Under the pieces are notes generated by a model that saw nothing but the letters and a program-made list of their open reading frames with translations, was not told the origin of the DNA and did no database searches. A stretch of DNA of 64,000 bases. Origin: Marinomonas sp. UCMA 3892 (GTDB lineage: Bacteria > Pseudomonadota > Gammaproteobacteria > Pseudomonadales > Marinomonadaceae). Position 1 is the first letter of the stretch, and the number at the start of each line of letters is the position of its first letter. The position numbers and the translations under genes were made by a program. Location: NCBI RefSeq assembly GCF_012726345.1, contig NZ_PTXN01000008.1:240589-304588 (forward strand). The letters run 5' to 3'. Positions 29,899-38,178 of this stretch are shown piece by piece.

Positions 29899-31827
29899 AT
29901 GGCAACTGATACTCAAAAAGAAACGTTAGGGTTTCAAACAGAAGTTAAACAACTACTTCATTTGATGATCCACTCTTTGTACTCCAACAAAGAGATCTTT
30001 CTACGAGAGCTTATTTCTAACGCATCCGATGCAGTAGATAAGCTTCGTTTTGAGTCTGTCGCTAACGCAGACCTTCTCGCTGAAGACCCAAATCTACGTG
30101 TTCGTATTGAATTTGATAAAGATACGAATACAGTTGTTATCGATGATAATGGCGTTGGTATGTCCCGTGAAGAGGCTATTACCAACCTTGGTACGATTGC
30201 AAAATCTGGAACTTCTGCTTTCTTGGAGCAATTAAGCGGCGATCAGAAAAAAGACAGCCAACTAATTGGACAGTTTGGTGTTGGTTTTTATTCTGCTTTT
30301 ATTGTTGCTGACAAAGTAACGGTTGAAACTCGTCGTGCAGGTGTGGCAGCAGATCAAGCTGTTCGCTGGGTATCCGATGGTTCTGGCGAGTTTACTATTG
30401 AAAATATTGAGAAAGATTCCCGTGGTACTCGCATTATTTTACACTTAAAAGCGGGTGAAAAAGAATTCGCAGATAACTTCCGTCTTCGTCATTTGGTTAC
30501 TAAATACTCTGACCATATTTCTATTCCTGTGGAAATGGAAAAACCGGTTTATCCTGAAATGGATGAAGAGGGCAATCCTAAACCAGTTGATGAAAACAAA
30601 GCGCCAGAATACGAAGCGGTCAACTCTGCAAAAGCACTTTGGACTCGTCCACGTAATGAAGTAACGGACGAAGAATACCAAGAATTTTACAAGCACATTT
30701 CTCATGATTACCAAGAGCCTTTGAAGTGGTCTCACAACAAAGTTGAAGGTAAGTTGGAATACTCAAGCTTACTGTATATTCCTTCTAAAGCACCTTACGA
30801 TCTTTGGAATCGTGATATGCAGCGCGGCCTGAAACTATACGTTCAGCGTGTATTCATTATGGATGAAGCAGAAGCCTTCTTGCCGCCATACATGCGTTTC
30901 GTAAAAGGTGTGGTTGATTCTAACGATTTGTCTTTGAACGTATCTCGTGAAATTTTGCAAAACGATCACGCGGTTGACTCTATGCGCTCAGCATTGACGA
31001 AACGTGTATTGGATATGCTAGGCAAAATGGCGAAAAACGAGCCAGAAGATTACCAAAAATTCTGGGATGAGTTCGGTAATGTCATCAAAGAAGGCCCAGC
31101 TGATGACATGGGTAACAAAGATAAAATTGCAGGCTTGTTGCGCTTTAGCTCAACACATACAGATGCAGCGGCACAAACGGTGTCTTTGGCTGATTACATC
31201 GAGCGCATGCAAGAAGGTCAAGATAAGATCTACTACATTTACGCAGAGAGCCACAATACCGCGAAAAACAGCCCGCATTTAGAAATCTTACGCAAAAAAG
31301 GTTTTGAAGTATTGTTGTTGAGCGATCGTATCGACGAATGGATGATGTCTTCTCTACAAGAGTTTGAGGGCAAATCTTTCCAAGACGTCACTAAAGGCAA
31401 GTTAGATTTAGCTGATCAAGAAAACGAAGAAGAGAAGAAAGAGAAAGAAGAAAAGGCTGAGAAAATGAAGCCACTTCTTGATCGTATGAAAGCCGTGTTG
31501 AATGAGAAAGTTGCTGGTGTTAATTCAACTGATCGATTAACAAACTCTCCTGCGTGCTTAGTGGTTGGTGAATACGATATGGGTCTGCAGATGCGTCGTT
31601 TGCTTGAGCAAGCTGGTCAGAAGCTTCCTGAGTCTAAACCAACATTGGAAGTGAACCCAGATCACCCAATTGTTGCGAAAATGGATTCTGAAACAGATGA
31701 AGAGCGTTTTGCTGATATGGCTTGGTTGTTGTTTGAACAAGCAACTTTATCAGAAGGTGGTCAATTAGAAGACCCAGCGACCTTTGTCAGCCGCATGAAT
31801 AAATTGATAGTTCAACTAAGTAAATAG
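29899..31827 (+). CDS. htpG: Molecular chaperone HtpG (Hsp90)
   Basis: The bacterial Hsp90 homodimeric chaperone. The GHKL ATPase N-domain shows [34 protein letters not shown] and [11 protein letters not shown]. The middle domain includes [19 protein letters not shown] with the catalytic Arg. A charged [12 protein letters not shown] segment and the dimerisation domain complete it. ATG 29899 gives 642 residues starting [15 protein letters not shown]; the open frame extends upstream but is not conserved. AGGAG lies about a dozen bases upstream, somewhat far. Confidence 0.97.
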   Translation: MATDTQKETLGFQTEVKQLLHLMIHSLYSNKEIFLRELISNASDAVDKLRFESVANADLLAEDPNLRVRIEFDKDTNTVVIDDNGVGMSREEAITNLGTIAKSGTSAFLEQLSGDQKKDSQLIGQFGVGFYSAFIVADKVTVETRRAGVAADQAVRWVSDGSGEFTIENIEKDSRGTRIILHLKAGEKEFADNFRLRHLVTKYSDHISIPVEMEKPVYPEMDEEGNPKPVDENKAPEYEAVNSAKALWTRPRNEVTDEEYQEFYKHISHDYQEPLKWSHNKVEGKLEYSSLLYIPSKAPYDLWNRDMQRGLKLYVQRVFIMDEAEAFLPPYMRFVKGVVDSNDLSLNVSREILQNDHAVDSMRSALTKRVLDMLGKMAKNEPEDYQKFWDEFGNVIKEGPADDMGNKDKIAGLLRFSSTHTDAAAQTVSLADYIERMQEGQDKIYYIYAESHNTAKNSPHLEILRKKGFEVLLLSDRIDEWMMSSLQEFEGKSFQDVTKGKLDLADQENEEEKKEKEEKAEKMKPLLDRMKAVLNEKVAGVNSTDRLTNSPACLVVGEYDMGLQMRRLLEQAGQKLPESKPTLEVNPDHPIVAKMDSETDEERFADMAWLLFEQATLSEGGQLEDPATFVSRMNKLIVQLSK

Positions 31828-31850
31828 AGTGATTTAAAAAAGTGATACCT

Positions 31851-31887
31851 AAGCCCATATTTGGTAACAAATATGGGCTTTTTTTAT
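31851..31887 (+). terminator. Terminator of htpG
   Basis: AAGCCCATATTTG and CAAATATGGGCTT are 13-base perfect arms with a four-base loop and seven Ts. Confidence 0.95.
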
Positions 31888-31912
31888 ACATAACTGTTTA
31901 GTTACGCAGCGC

Positions 31913-31943
31913 AAACGATTTGATTCTTTAAATCAAATCGTTT
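31913..31943. repeat. 13-bp inverted repeat upstream of the DNA ligase gene
   Basis: AAACGATTTGATT (31913-31925) and AATCAAATCGTTT (31931-31943) are perfect arms around CTTTA. It lies after the htpG terminator and 50 bases before the ligase start. There is no T tract; it could be an operator or a leader hairpin. Confidence 0.5.
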
Positions 31944-31994
31944 AGCTTAATTAAGTGCTATGGAATAGCGCTTTTATAGTCAAAGGAGTGAATC

Positions 31995-32834
31995 ATGTTT
32001 CAAATAAAATGTTTGGCCGTATGGCTATGCTTGCTTCCCTTATTTCTTTTTGCGCAACCTGATGTGCAATTGGCCAATGTGTTTTCCGAAGATGTTCATG
32101 TAAAAGAGTATCTTATTAGTGAAAAATACGATGGAATCCGTGCTATCTGGACGGGTGAGAAGTTAGTGACTCGTCAAGGAAATCCAATTTTTGCTCCAAA
32201 ATGGTTCACTGACAAATTGCCACGAGTTTGGCTCGATGGAGAGCTTTGGTCTACGCATAATGATTTTTCTTTTATCATGTCGACTGTGAGGAAACAGACT
32301 CCAATAGATAGTGAATGGCGTAAGATTTACTACATGGTGTTTGATGCACCAGACAGAGAAAGAAACATGATCTTTGAAGAAAGGTATAAGCGTTATACTC
32401 GTTTGTTAACGATTCTAGATATCCCCCACGTTCGACCTGTAGAACAATTCTCTGTTCATAATAACGAGGCGCTTCACAGCATGTTAGCTGCGTATGTAAA
32501 TAAAGGCGCAGAAGGCTTGATGCTGCATAGGAAGCTTGCCCGTTTTGAAAGGGGGCGTACCGATAACTTGCTCAAGTTGAAGCCTCACATGGAGGCCGAT
32601 GCGCAAGTTATTGAGGTTCTGAATGGTTCAGGTAAATACGATGGCATGATGGGATCTGTTTTAGTGGAAATGCCATCTGGTATTCGCTTTAAAATAGGCA
32701 GTGGCTTTTCAGACGATGAGCGCAACACTCCTCCAAATATAGGTGATCATGTTATTTATAAATATCATGGGTTTACTGAGCGAGGTATTCCTAGGTTTGC
32801 AAGTTTTCTAAGATTGCGTGATACACGATATTAA
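31995..32834 (+). CDS. Periplasmic-type ATP-dependent DNA ligase (LigE-like)
   Basis: A minimal ATP-dependent DNA ligase of 279 residues behind a signal peptide (MFQIKCLAVWLCLLPLFLFA, cleavage near residue 20). Motif I is SEKYDGIR with the adenylated Lys44. LDGELW (motif III), EGLMLHR (motif IV) and LLKLKP (motif V) follow, then a small OB domain ending in GIPRFASFLRLR. Such LigE proteins accompany the main NAD-dependent LigA and are thought to act on DNA outside the cytoplasm, possibly linked to DNA uptake or biofilm. No competence gene lies beside it. Confidence 0.88.
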   Translation: MFQIKCLAVWLCLLPLFLFAQPDVQLANVFSEDVHVKEYLISEKYDGIRAIWTGEKLVTRQGNPIFAPKWFTDKLPRVWLDGELWSTHNDFSFIMSTVRKQTPIDSEWRKIYYMVFDAPDRERNMIFEERYKRYTRLLTILDIPHVRPVEQFSVHNNEALHSMLAAYVNKGAEGLMLHRKLARFERGRTDNLLKLKPHMEADAQVIEVLNGSGKYDGMMGSVLVEMPSGIRFKIGSGFSDDERNTPPNIGDHVIYKYHGFTERGIPRFASFLRLRDTRY

Positions 32835-32857
32835 TTTTCATTTAAAGAGAGCGTGTT

Positions 32858-33550
32858 TTGGTTACGAGAATTTATTGTTTGCCTGGAACTATGTGTGATG
32901 AGCGTCTTTGGAGTTTGACACAGAACACGCTAGGTGAGTCGCTACTTTTGCAACATGTGCCAATACCTATGGAAGCGACAATCGATGCCATAGTAGATGC
33001 TCTGGCAGAGATATTGCCAGACAGTCCTATTAACTTACTTGGCTTTTCCATGGGAGGGTATTTGGTTTGTGCCTTTGCATTGAAATATCCAGAGCGTGTG
33101 AAGCGACTAATGGTTCTATCTAATACAGCAAGCGGCCTGCTAGCAACAGAACGCCAGCAACGTAAAGTTGCACTCAACTGGGTTCAGAAGCAAGGTTACA
33201 ATGGTATACCAAAGAAAAAAGCCGCTTCTATGTTGGGACAGACTAACAAGGACAAAAGCGAGCTTGTTGATATTATTTTTGCAATGGATAAGACACTAGG
33301 GGAAGCGGTATTTATTCAGCAATTAAAGAGTAGTTTGGTTCGGCCAGATCTATTGTTAATGCTTGAAGAGGTCAAATTTCCACTGTGTTTTGCTGTAGGA
33401 AGTGAAGATCCTTTATTGTCGAGTGCAGTATTAGCAAAAATGAAAAGCTCAAAATGTTTTGATGTTAACACTATTGATAACTGCGGGCACATGTTGCCTT
33501 TAGAGCAGCCCGCCTTACTGGCGGATTTACTGAAAGAGTTTTATTTATAA
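32858..33550 (+). CDS. Alpha/beta-fold hydrolase
   Basis: A 230-residue serine hydrolase. The oxyanion region is at the start (IYCLPGTMCDERLW), the nucleophile elbow is GFSMGGYL, the acid is in VGSEDPLLS and the catalytic His in NCGHMLPLEQP. The start is probably TTG 32858, since no ATG keeps the PGT segment and AGAGAG lies upstream. The substrate is unknown. It ends convergently with the ArsR gene, 14 bases apart. Confidence 0.8.
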   Translation: MVTRIYCLPGTMCDERLWSLTQNTLGESLLLQHVPIPMEATIDAIVDALAEILPDSPINLLGFSMGGYLVCAFALKYPERVKRLMVLSNTASGLLATERQQRKVALNWVQKQGYNGIPKKKAASMLGQTNKDKSELVDIIFAMDKTLGEAVFIQQLKSSLVRPDLLLMLEEVKFPLCFAVGSEDPLLSSAVLAKMKSSKCFDVNTIDNCGHMLPLEQPALLADLLKEFYL

Positions 33551-33561
33551 AACTCTTTTCT
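33533..33561. terminator. Bidirectional AT-rich hairpin between convergent genes
   Basis: AAAGAGTTTTAT and ATAAAACTCTTT (33533-33544, 33547-33558), overlapping the hydrolase stop codon, followed by a T-rich tail. Confidence 0.6.
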
Positions 33562-33564
33562 ATT

Positions 33565-33879
33565 CTAAAGTGCCGGACAAAATAAGCCGTGAAGAGTTTT
33601 TATTAGCTCTTTAACACGAGCGTCGCCAATGCTGTAAAAAATAGTTTGCGATTCCCGACGAGTATTAACCAGTCCATCTTTTCGCAACACAGCTAAGTGT
33701 TGAGATAAAGCAGATTGGCTTAAAGGAAGCTTCTCATTTAAAGCGGTGACGGACAATTCTTGATCAAGTATGTGGCATAAAATCATCAGACGGTTTTCGT
33801 TGCTCAGTGCTTTTAGAAATGTAGCCGCTTGAGATGATTGTTGCAGCATATCTTCCATTGTAAGTGTTTCGTTTTTCAT
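33565..33879 (-). CDS. ArsR-family regulator, BigR/YgaV-like (persulfide sensing candidate)
   Basis: A 104-residue winged-helix repressor with the ArsR pattern: LKALSNENRLMILCHIL, LSQSALSQHLAVLRKDGLV as recognition helix, and RRESQTIFYSI as wing. It has two cysteines, Cys35 at the end of ...LMILC and Cys101 in FCPAL. This is the same placement as in the YgaV/BigR/SqrR group, which senses reactive sulfur by a Cys-Cys link, rather than the metal-site spacing of classical ArsR. No sulfur-oxidation gene lies next to it, so its target is unclear. Confidence 0.82.
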   Translation of the reverse strand: MKNETLTMEDMLQQSSQAATFLKALSNENRLMILCHILDQELSVTALNEKLPLSQSALSQHLAVLRKDGLVNTRRESQTIFYSIGDARVKELIKTLHGLFCPAL

Positions 33880-34058
33880 GGTCTTTTCTCGTTTTTAATA
33901 CGGCATATAACGTGCTGAGCTTTATGATAAAAACAAAACCATCCACATTGTCTGTGGATAAGACTGGGACTAGTGGTGTTGAGTAGCAGCTCTTATCAAG
34001 TAAGACGGTCATTATATGGGTTTGTATGATAATTGCACAATGACCGCCTAGATGACTT

Positions 34059-34874
34059 TTATTCGCTCAGATTGAAGCTAGTCCAAATTGGTGCGTGATC
34101 TGAAGGCTTTTCTAGAGCACGTAGATCATAATCCACATCGGAATTTTCCAAGTAGGGCATTAGTCCATTGGAAGCCATAATCACGTCAATTCTCAAACCA
34201 CGTTTTGGTGTGTCTTCAAAGCCTTTTGAACGATAGTCAAACCAGCTAAAGCGATCATTTTTTGTAGGGTTAAGTTGGCGATAAGTATCCGTCAATCCCC
34301 AGTTTGCCAAAGTCGCAAACCATTCTCTTTCTTCTGGTAGGAAGCTGCATTTGCCTGTTTTTAACCAACGTTTTGCATTTGGCTCGCCAATACCGATGTC
34401 TAAATCGGTTGGAGAAATATTGATGTCGCCCATCACGATGATTTTTTCATCAGGAGAATGGGCGGCAAGGTATTCCATTAGGTCTGCATAAAACTTTCGT
34501 TTTGCAGGGAACTTGATTTCGTGGTCACGGCTTTCACCTTGAGGGAAGTAACCGTTCAATACTTTTACTGGACCTTGCGGTGTATCAAATGTGGCAATGA
34601 TCATTCGGCGCTGAGCATCTTCTTCATCACCTGGAAAACCATATTCAATTTTTGTAGCTTCTTGCTTACTAAAAATGGCAACGCCGTAGTGTGATTTTTG
34701 TCCATAATAATAGGCGTGATAGCCAATAGATTCAGGGATCTCATGCGGAAAAGCGTCGTCGTGAACCTTAATTTCTTGTAAGCCGATTACATCCGGCGCG
34801 AGCTTTTCAACTAATGCTTCTATTTGATGTGGTCGAGCACGCAAACCATTGATATTAAAAGAGACAAATTTCAT
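34059..34874 (-). CDS. xthA: Exodeoxyribonuclease III
   Basis: An AP endonuclease and 3'-5' exonuclease of base-excision repair. It has full family length (271 residues) from ATG 34874, which begins [17 protein letters not shown]; the longer frame upstream is not conserved. Active-site segments are LQEIKVHDD (metal Glu), [57 protein letters not shown] and PSDHAPIW with the catalytic Asp-His. Confidence 0.95.
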   Translation of the reverse strand: MKFVSFNINGLRARPHQIEALVEKLAPDVIGLQEIKVHDDAFPHEIPESIGYHAYYYGQKSHYGVAIFSKQEATKIEYGFPGDEEDAQRRMIIATFDTPQGPVKVLNGYFPQGESRDHEIKFPAKRKFYADLMEYLAAHSPDEKIIVMGDINISPTDLDIGIGEPNAKRWLKTGKCSFLPEEREWFATLANWGLTDTYRQLNPTKNDRFSWFDYRSKGFEDTPKRGLRIDVIMASNGLMPYLENSDVDYDLRALEKPSDHAPIWTSFNLSE

Positions 34875-34954
34875 GTGAAGGATTCCATAGCGAATTTTCT
34901 TAATGATACCCAGTTGCGTTGGTGGCATAAAGGGATTTACGCATTCATTGCTAT

Positions 34955-34968
34955 AGATAGATCTATCT
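34955..34968. repeat. 14-base perfect palindrome upstream of xthA
   Basis: AGATAGATCTATCT lies 81 bases before the xthA start on the minus strand. It may be a repressor site or chance. Confidence 0.3.
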
Positions 34969-35027
34969 CTTGATATATCAAGCCTGTTTGTATTTATAGT
35001 TCTATAAGTTAAAGGTGTTTGTATTCT

Positions 35028-35681
35028 TCAGAAAAAGGCGACCATGATCCCTTTTACTAAAAAGCTACCAGGAATTATACCTAACGTTGAGTAGGCAAAA
35101 AGGAAGCGTTGTTCCGAGTCTATTTTTCTAATTATTGCGAGTAAAAATAATATGGCAACTATGCTTAAGCTTAGTGCCATACCATAAAGGAATGAGCCAC
35201 AGAAATGCGGTAAAGCTGCGAAGCCTAATGCAGCAATATTGATGTTCTGTAATTCTAGAGTCTCTTTATTGCTACGGAAAATAGCAGTTAGGGCAAGAAT
35301 AATAGCGAGTCCATATAAAGCAATAACATAAGTAGGCCATTCATAGCTAAGTGGACCGTCTAGATGAAAAGTCGAGAAGCTGAAGTCGGTAAAAAAAGTC
35401 CATACTGTTTTTATAATGATACTGATAAAAAAAGCGACCAGAAAAAAAGCAAAAAGAGCAACAATCGCTCCACCGCCAGTTGGTCCCGCCTTAGATCCCT
35501 CTACGACTAAGATCGCCACACTCAATGCCGCACTTAGCTGTAACCAATGCCAATAATCGTCGGTAAAAAGAGGAATAGCGGTTAGTCCTGCCATGGCAAT
35601 AATTAATTTATTACCGTCTTCTTTACGAAAGAAATAGAGCGCCATGATGACAACGTAAGTGAGGATGATGAAAACGAACAT
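35028..35681 (-). CDS. Integral membrane protein of unknown function
   Basis: A 217-residue hydrophobic protein with about six membrane segments, not recognised as a known family. A glycine-rich loop (GSKAGPTGGGAIVALFAF) follows the second segment. ATG 35681 (MFVFIILTYVV) has AAGGAAG upstream and is preferred to the TTG at 35705. It is separated from xthA by about 150 bases and diverges from the next gene, 140 bases away. Confidence 0.55.
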   Translation of the reverse strand: MFVFIILTYVVIMALYFFRKEDGNKLIIAMAGLTAIPLFTDDYWHWLQLSAALSVAILVVEGSKAGPTGGGAIVALFAFFLVAFFISIIIKTVWTFFTDFSFSTFHLDGPLSYEWPTYVIALYGLAIILALTAIFRSNKETLELQNINIAALGFAALPHFCGSFLYGMALSLSIVAILFLLAIIRKIDSEQRFLFAYSTLGIIPGSFLVKGIMVAFF

Positions 35682-35823
35682 ATCAATGACTTCCTTGTGG
35701 GACAATTCGCAGTAATTATTTTCGCAATAGTTATCGTATTATCTATTGCGCTTGATGATATCTTAGAGACTTAAAGCGTAACATTTTTTATTTAAAATAC
35801 TTTCTTGTGAAAAGGACTTTTAG

Positions 35824-36447
35824 ATGACGGATACAAAATCCATCGGAGCAATGAGCTATTTTCTGTCACCGGAAGCGAGACTTACCATTATTATACCAGT
35901 CATCCTCTACAATATTGCATTTTGGAGTCTTGGTGCCGGTGCTGCCCTATTGCTAACTGCTTGTTACTCTGGTTTTCTAGAATTGTTTTCTAAACAAGCT
36001 CAATCACTTTCCATTATTGCGCTTATCCTTATCTCTGGCTGTGCCCATTTTTTATATCTTAATGGTTTCACCTTCTTTGAAATTAAGCAGGAAAGTGTGT
36101 TTTTATCGGTTGGTGGATCTATCACTGTCATCATGGTTTTTAGTTTTTATTCGTTGATAGGGCGACCAGTCGTGCGAACGCAGGCTGAAAATGCGCTTCC
36201 ATCTTTGAAGCTGTCTCCCTTTTATGGCACTGCAAAATATGATCGAGTTTGGCAAGAGGTCTCTTTGGCATGGATTCTTACCTATGGATTAAAAGGTGTT
36301 CTGGTTGTCATCTTGTCGAAAGATATGCCGCATTATAGCGATTTTGCTGTGTTTTTCGGTGCATGGCCGCTTACTTTGTTGTTAATTATTTTTAGTTACT
36401 ACTGGCCTAGCTTTCGTTGGTCATCGCTGAAAACAGAGACAAAATAG
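35824..36447 (+). CDS. Integral membrane protein, possibly VC0807/IspA-like
   Basis: A 207-residue membrane protein with about five hydrophobic segments and a middle loop with RPVVRTQAENALPSLK and the conserved-looking YDRVWQEVSLAWILTYGLKG. The layout resembles VC0807-type proteins related to inner-membrane septation proteins, but the match is weak. AAAGGA lies before ATG 35824. Function unknown. Confidence 0.5.
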   Translation: MTDTKSIGAMSYFLSPEARLTIIIPVILYNIAFWSLGAGAALLLTACYSGFLELFSKQAQSLSIIALILISGCAHFLYLNGFTFFEIKQESVFLSVGGSITVIMVFSFYSLIGRPVVRTQAENALPSLKLSPFYGTAKYDRVWQEVSLAWILTYGLKGVLVVILSKDMPHYSDFAVFFGAWPLTLLLIIFSYYWPSFRWSSLKTETK

Positions 36448-36657
36448 CTAAAGTAGACAGTTTTGATTTTATTAAAGAGCGAGATTCTATTTTGGTTTCT
36501 GAATTAGGATGAATGTAAATTTAGCCTTGCTTAAATCTTGTCATTTTAATCTAGTATTTGTTTTATAGATCTTTGTTATTTGATCAGCCTTCTTCTAAGT
36601 GGATGAGACTGATAAACTGTTCTCATATTACATCGTGAATAATTTTGGAGACTCAGA

Positions 36658-38031
36658 ATGTCTTATCAGTACGACTTATTTGTTATTGGCGCCGGTTCAG
36701 GTGGCGTTCGTGCTAGCCGTGTTGCGGCATCTAAAGGTTATAAAGTTGCTGTTGCCGAAGGCAGCGCATTAGGTGGAACTTGCGTTAACATTGGTTGCGT
36801 ACCGAAGAAATTATTTGTTTATGGTTCTGAATATGGCCATGGATTTGACGAAGCGGCGGGCTTTGGTTGGTCTCATCAAGGTGTTGAATTCAATTGGTCG
36901 GTTTTGCGCGACAACAAAACCAAAGAAATTGAGCGTCTAAACGGCATTTACGGCAATTTGCTCGCTAATGCTGGCGTGGAACTCATTTCTGGTTATGCAA
37001 GCTTTGTTGATGAACATACCGTCATGGTGGATGGAAAAACCTACACCGCGGAACGTATCTTGATTGCTGTTGGTGCTAAGCCTTTTATCCCTGAATTCAA
37101 AGGCTGCGATTTAGTGGTTAGTTCTAACGAAATGTTCTTCCTAGACGAATTGCCTAAAAAAGCCCTTGTGGTGGGTGGTGGTTACATTGCTGTTGAGTTT
37201 GCTGGCATTCTAAATGGCTTGGGCGTTGAAACCAGCCTTGCTTATCGTGGTGATCAATTGCTGCGTGGCTTCGACCAAGATGTTCGTGATTTCGCTAGCG
37301 AAGAATATAAAAAGTCAGGTATCGATGTGCGTTTGAATACGGACGTAGAGAGTATTGAGCTTGCCGATACAACTAATCCAAATGGTGCTCGAACAGTGCA
37401 TTTTAAAGATGGTCACTCGGAAGAATTTGGTCTTATTCTTTATGCAACCGGTCGCGTACCAAATGTTGCTTCGTTGGAGCTTGAAAAAGCGGGTGTTAAA
37501 ACCAGCAAAAATGGTGCTGTAATTGTAGATAATAACTTTACAACTTCTGCGAAAAGCGTCTTTGCTCTTGGTGATGTAACCGATCGTATTCAGTTAACGC
37601 CAGTTGCTATTAAAGAAGCCATGGCGCTTATCGCTTATTGGTTCGATGGCAAAGAAGTGGACTTTGATTACGACAATATTCCAACCGCTGTCTTCAGCCA
37701 GCCAGCTATAGGTACAGTTGGTTTAACTGAACAAGAAGCAGAAAAACGTGGTCTAGACTTCCGCGTTTATCAAACGGATTTTCGTCCAATGAAGCACACA
37801 TTAAGCGGCGGTACATCTCGTTCTTTGATGAAACTATTGGTAAACAATGCCGACGATAAAGTCATTGGTGCTCACATGGTGGGGGATTATTCTGGTGAGA
37901 TTATTCAAGGCTTAGGTATTGCGATAAAAGCGGGCGCGACTAAAGCCGACTTCGACGATACTGTGGGTGTTCACCCAACCAGTGCGGAAGAGTTTGTTAC
38001 TTTCTCAGCGGCGTCTTTAAAGAAAAAATAA
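36658..38031 (+). CDS. gorA: Glutathione-disulfide reductase
   Basis: An FAD/NADPH flavoprotein that keeps glutathione reduced. The FAD site is FVIGAGSGGVRASR at about 9-22. The redox pair lies in GGTCVNIGCVPKKLFVYGSE (Cys-x4-Cys). The NADPH site is VVGGGYIAVEFAGIL, the second FAD contact is FALGDVTDR, and the C-terminal base is in VGVHPTSAEEFVTF. Its 457 residues equal glutathione-reductase length, and the start MSYQYDLFVIGAGSGG fits GorA. It is monocistronic with its own terminator; GGAG precedes ATG 36658. Confidence 0.95.
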   Translation: MSYQYDLFVIGAGSGGVRASRVAASKGYKVAVAEGSALGGTCVNIGCVPKKLFVYGSEYGHGFDEAAGFGWSHQGVEFNWSVLRDNKTKEIERLNGIYGNLLANAGVELISGYASFVDEHTVMVDGKTYTAERILIAVGAKPFIPEFKGCDLVVSSNEMFFLDELPKKALVVGGGYIAVEFAGILNGLGVETSLAYRGDQLLRGFDQDVRDFASEEYKKSGIDVRLNTDVESIELADTTNPNGARTVHFKDGHSEEFGLILYATGRVPNVASLELEKAGVKTSKNGAVIVDNNFTTSAKSVFALGDVTDRIQLTPVAIKEAMALIAYWFDGKEVDFDYDNIPTAVFSQPAIGTVGLTEQEAEKRGLDFRVYQTDFRPMKHTLSGGTSRSLMKLLVNNADDKVIGAHMVGDYSGEIIQGLGIAIKAGATKADFDDTVGVHPTSAEEFVTFSAASLKKK

Positions 38032-38092
38032 GACGAAAATACAAGCCAGGCTTTACGTGCTAAACGGTATCAGCTCAGTTACTGAGTTTAAT

Positions 38093-38131
38093 AAAGACGC
38101 CTCGGTAAATATTATCGGGGCGTCTTTTTTT
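38093..38131 (+). terminator. Terminator of gorA
   Basis: AGACGCC and GGCGTCT arms with an interrupted inner stem, then a seven-T tract. Confidence 0.88.
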
Positions 38132-38178
38132 GTTTTGGTTATCGCGTGTTTTTTTAACGTTGCTTGTCTTAATTCTGT

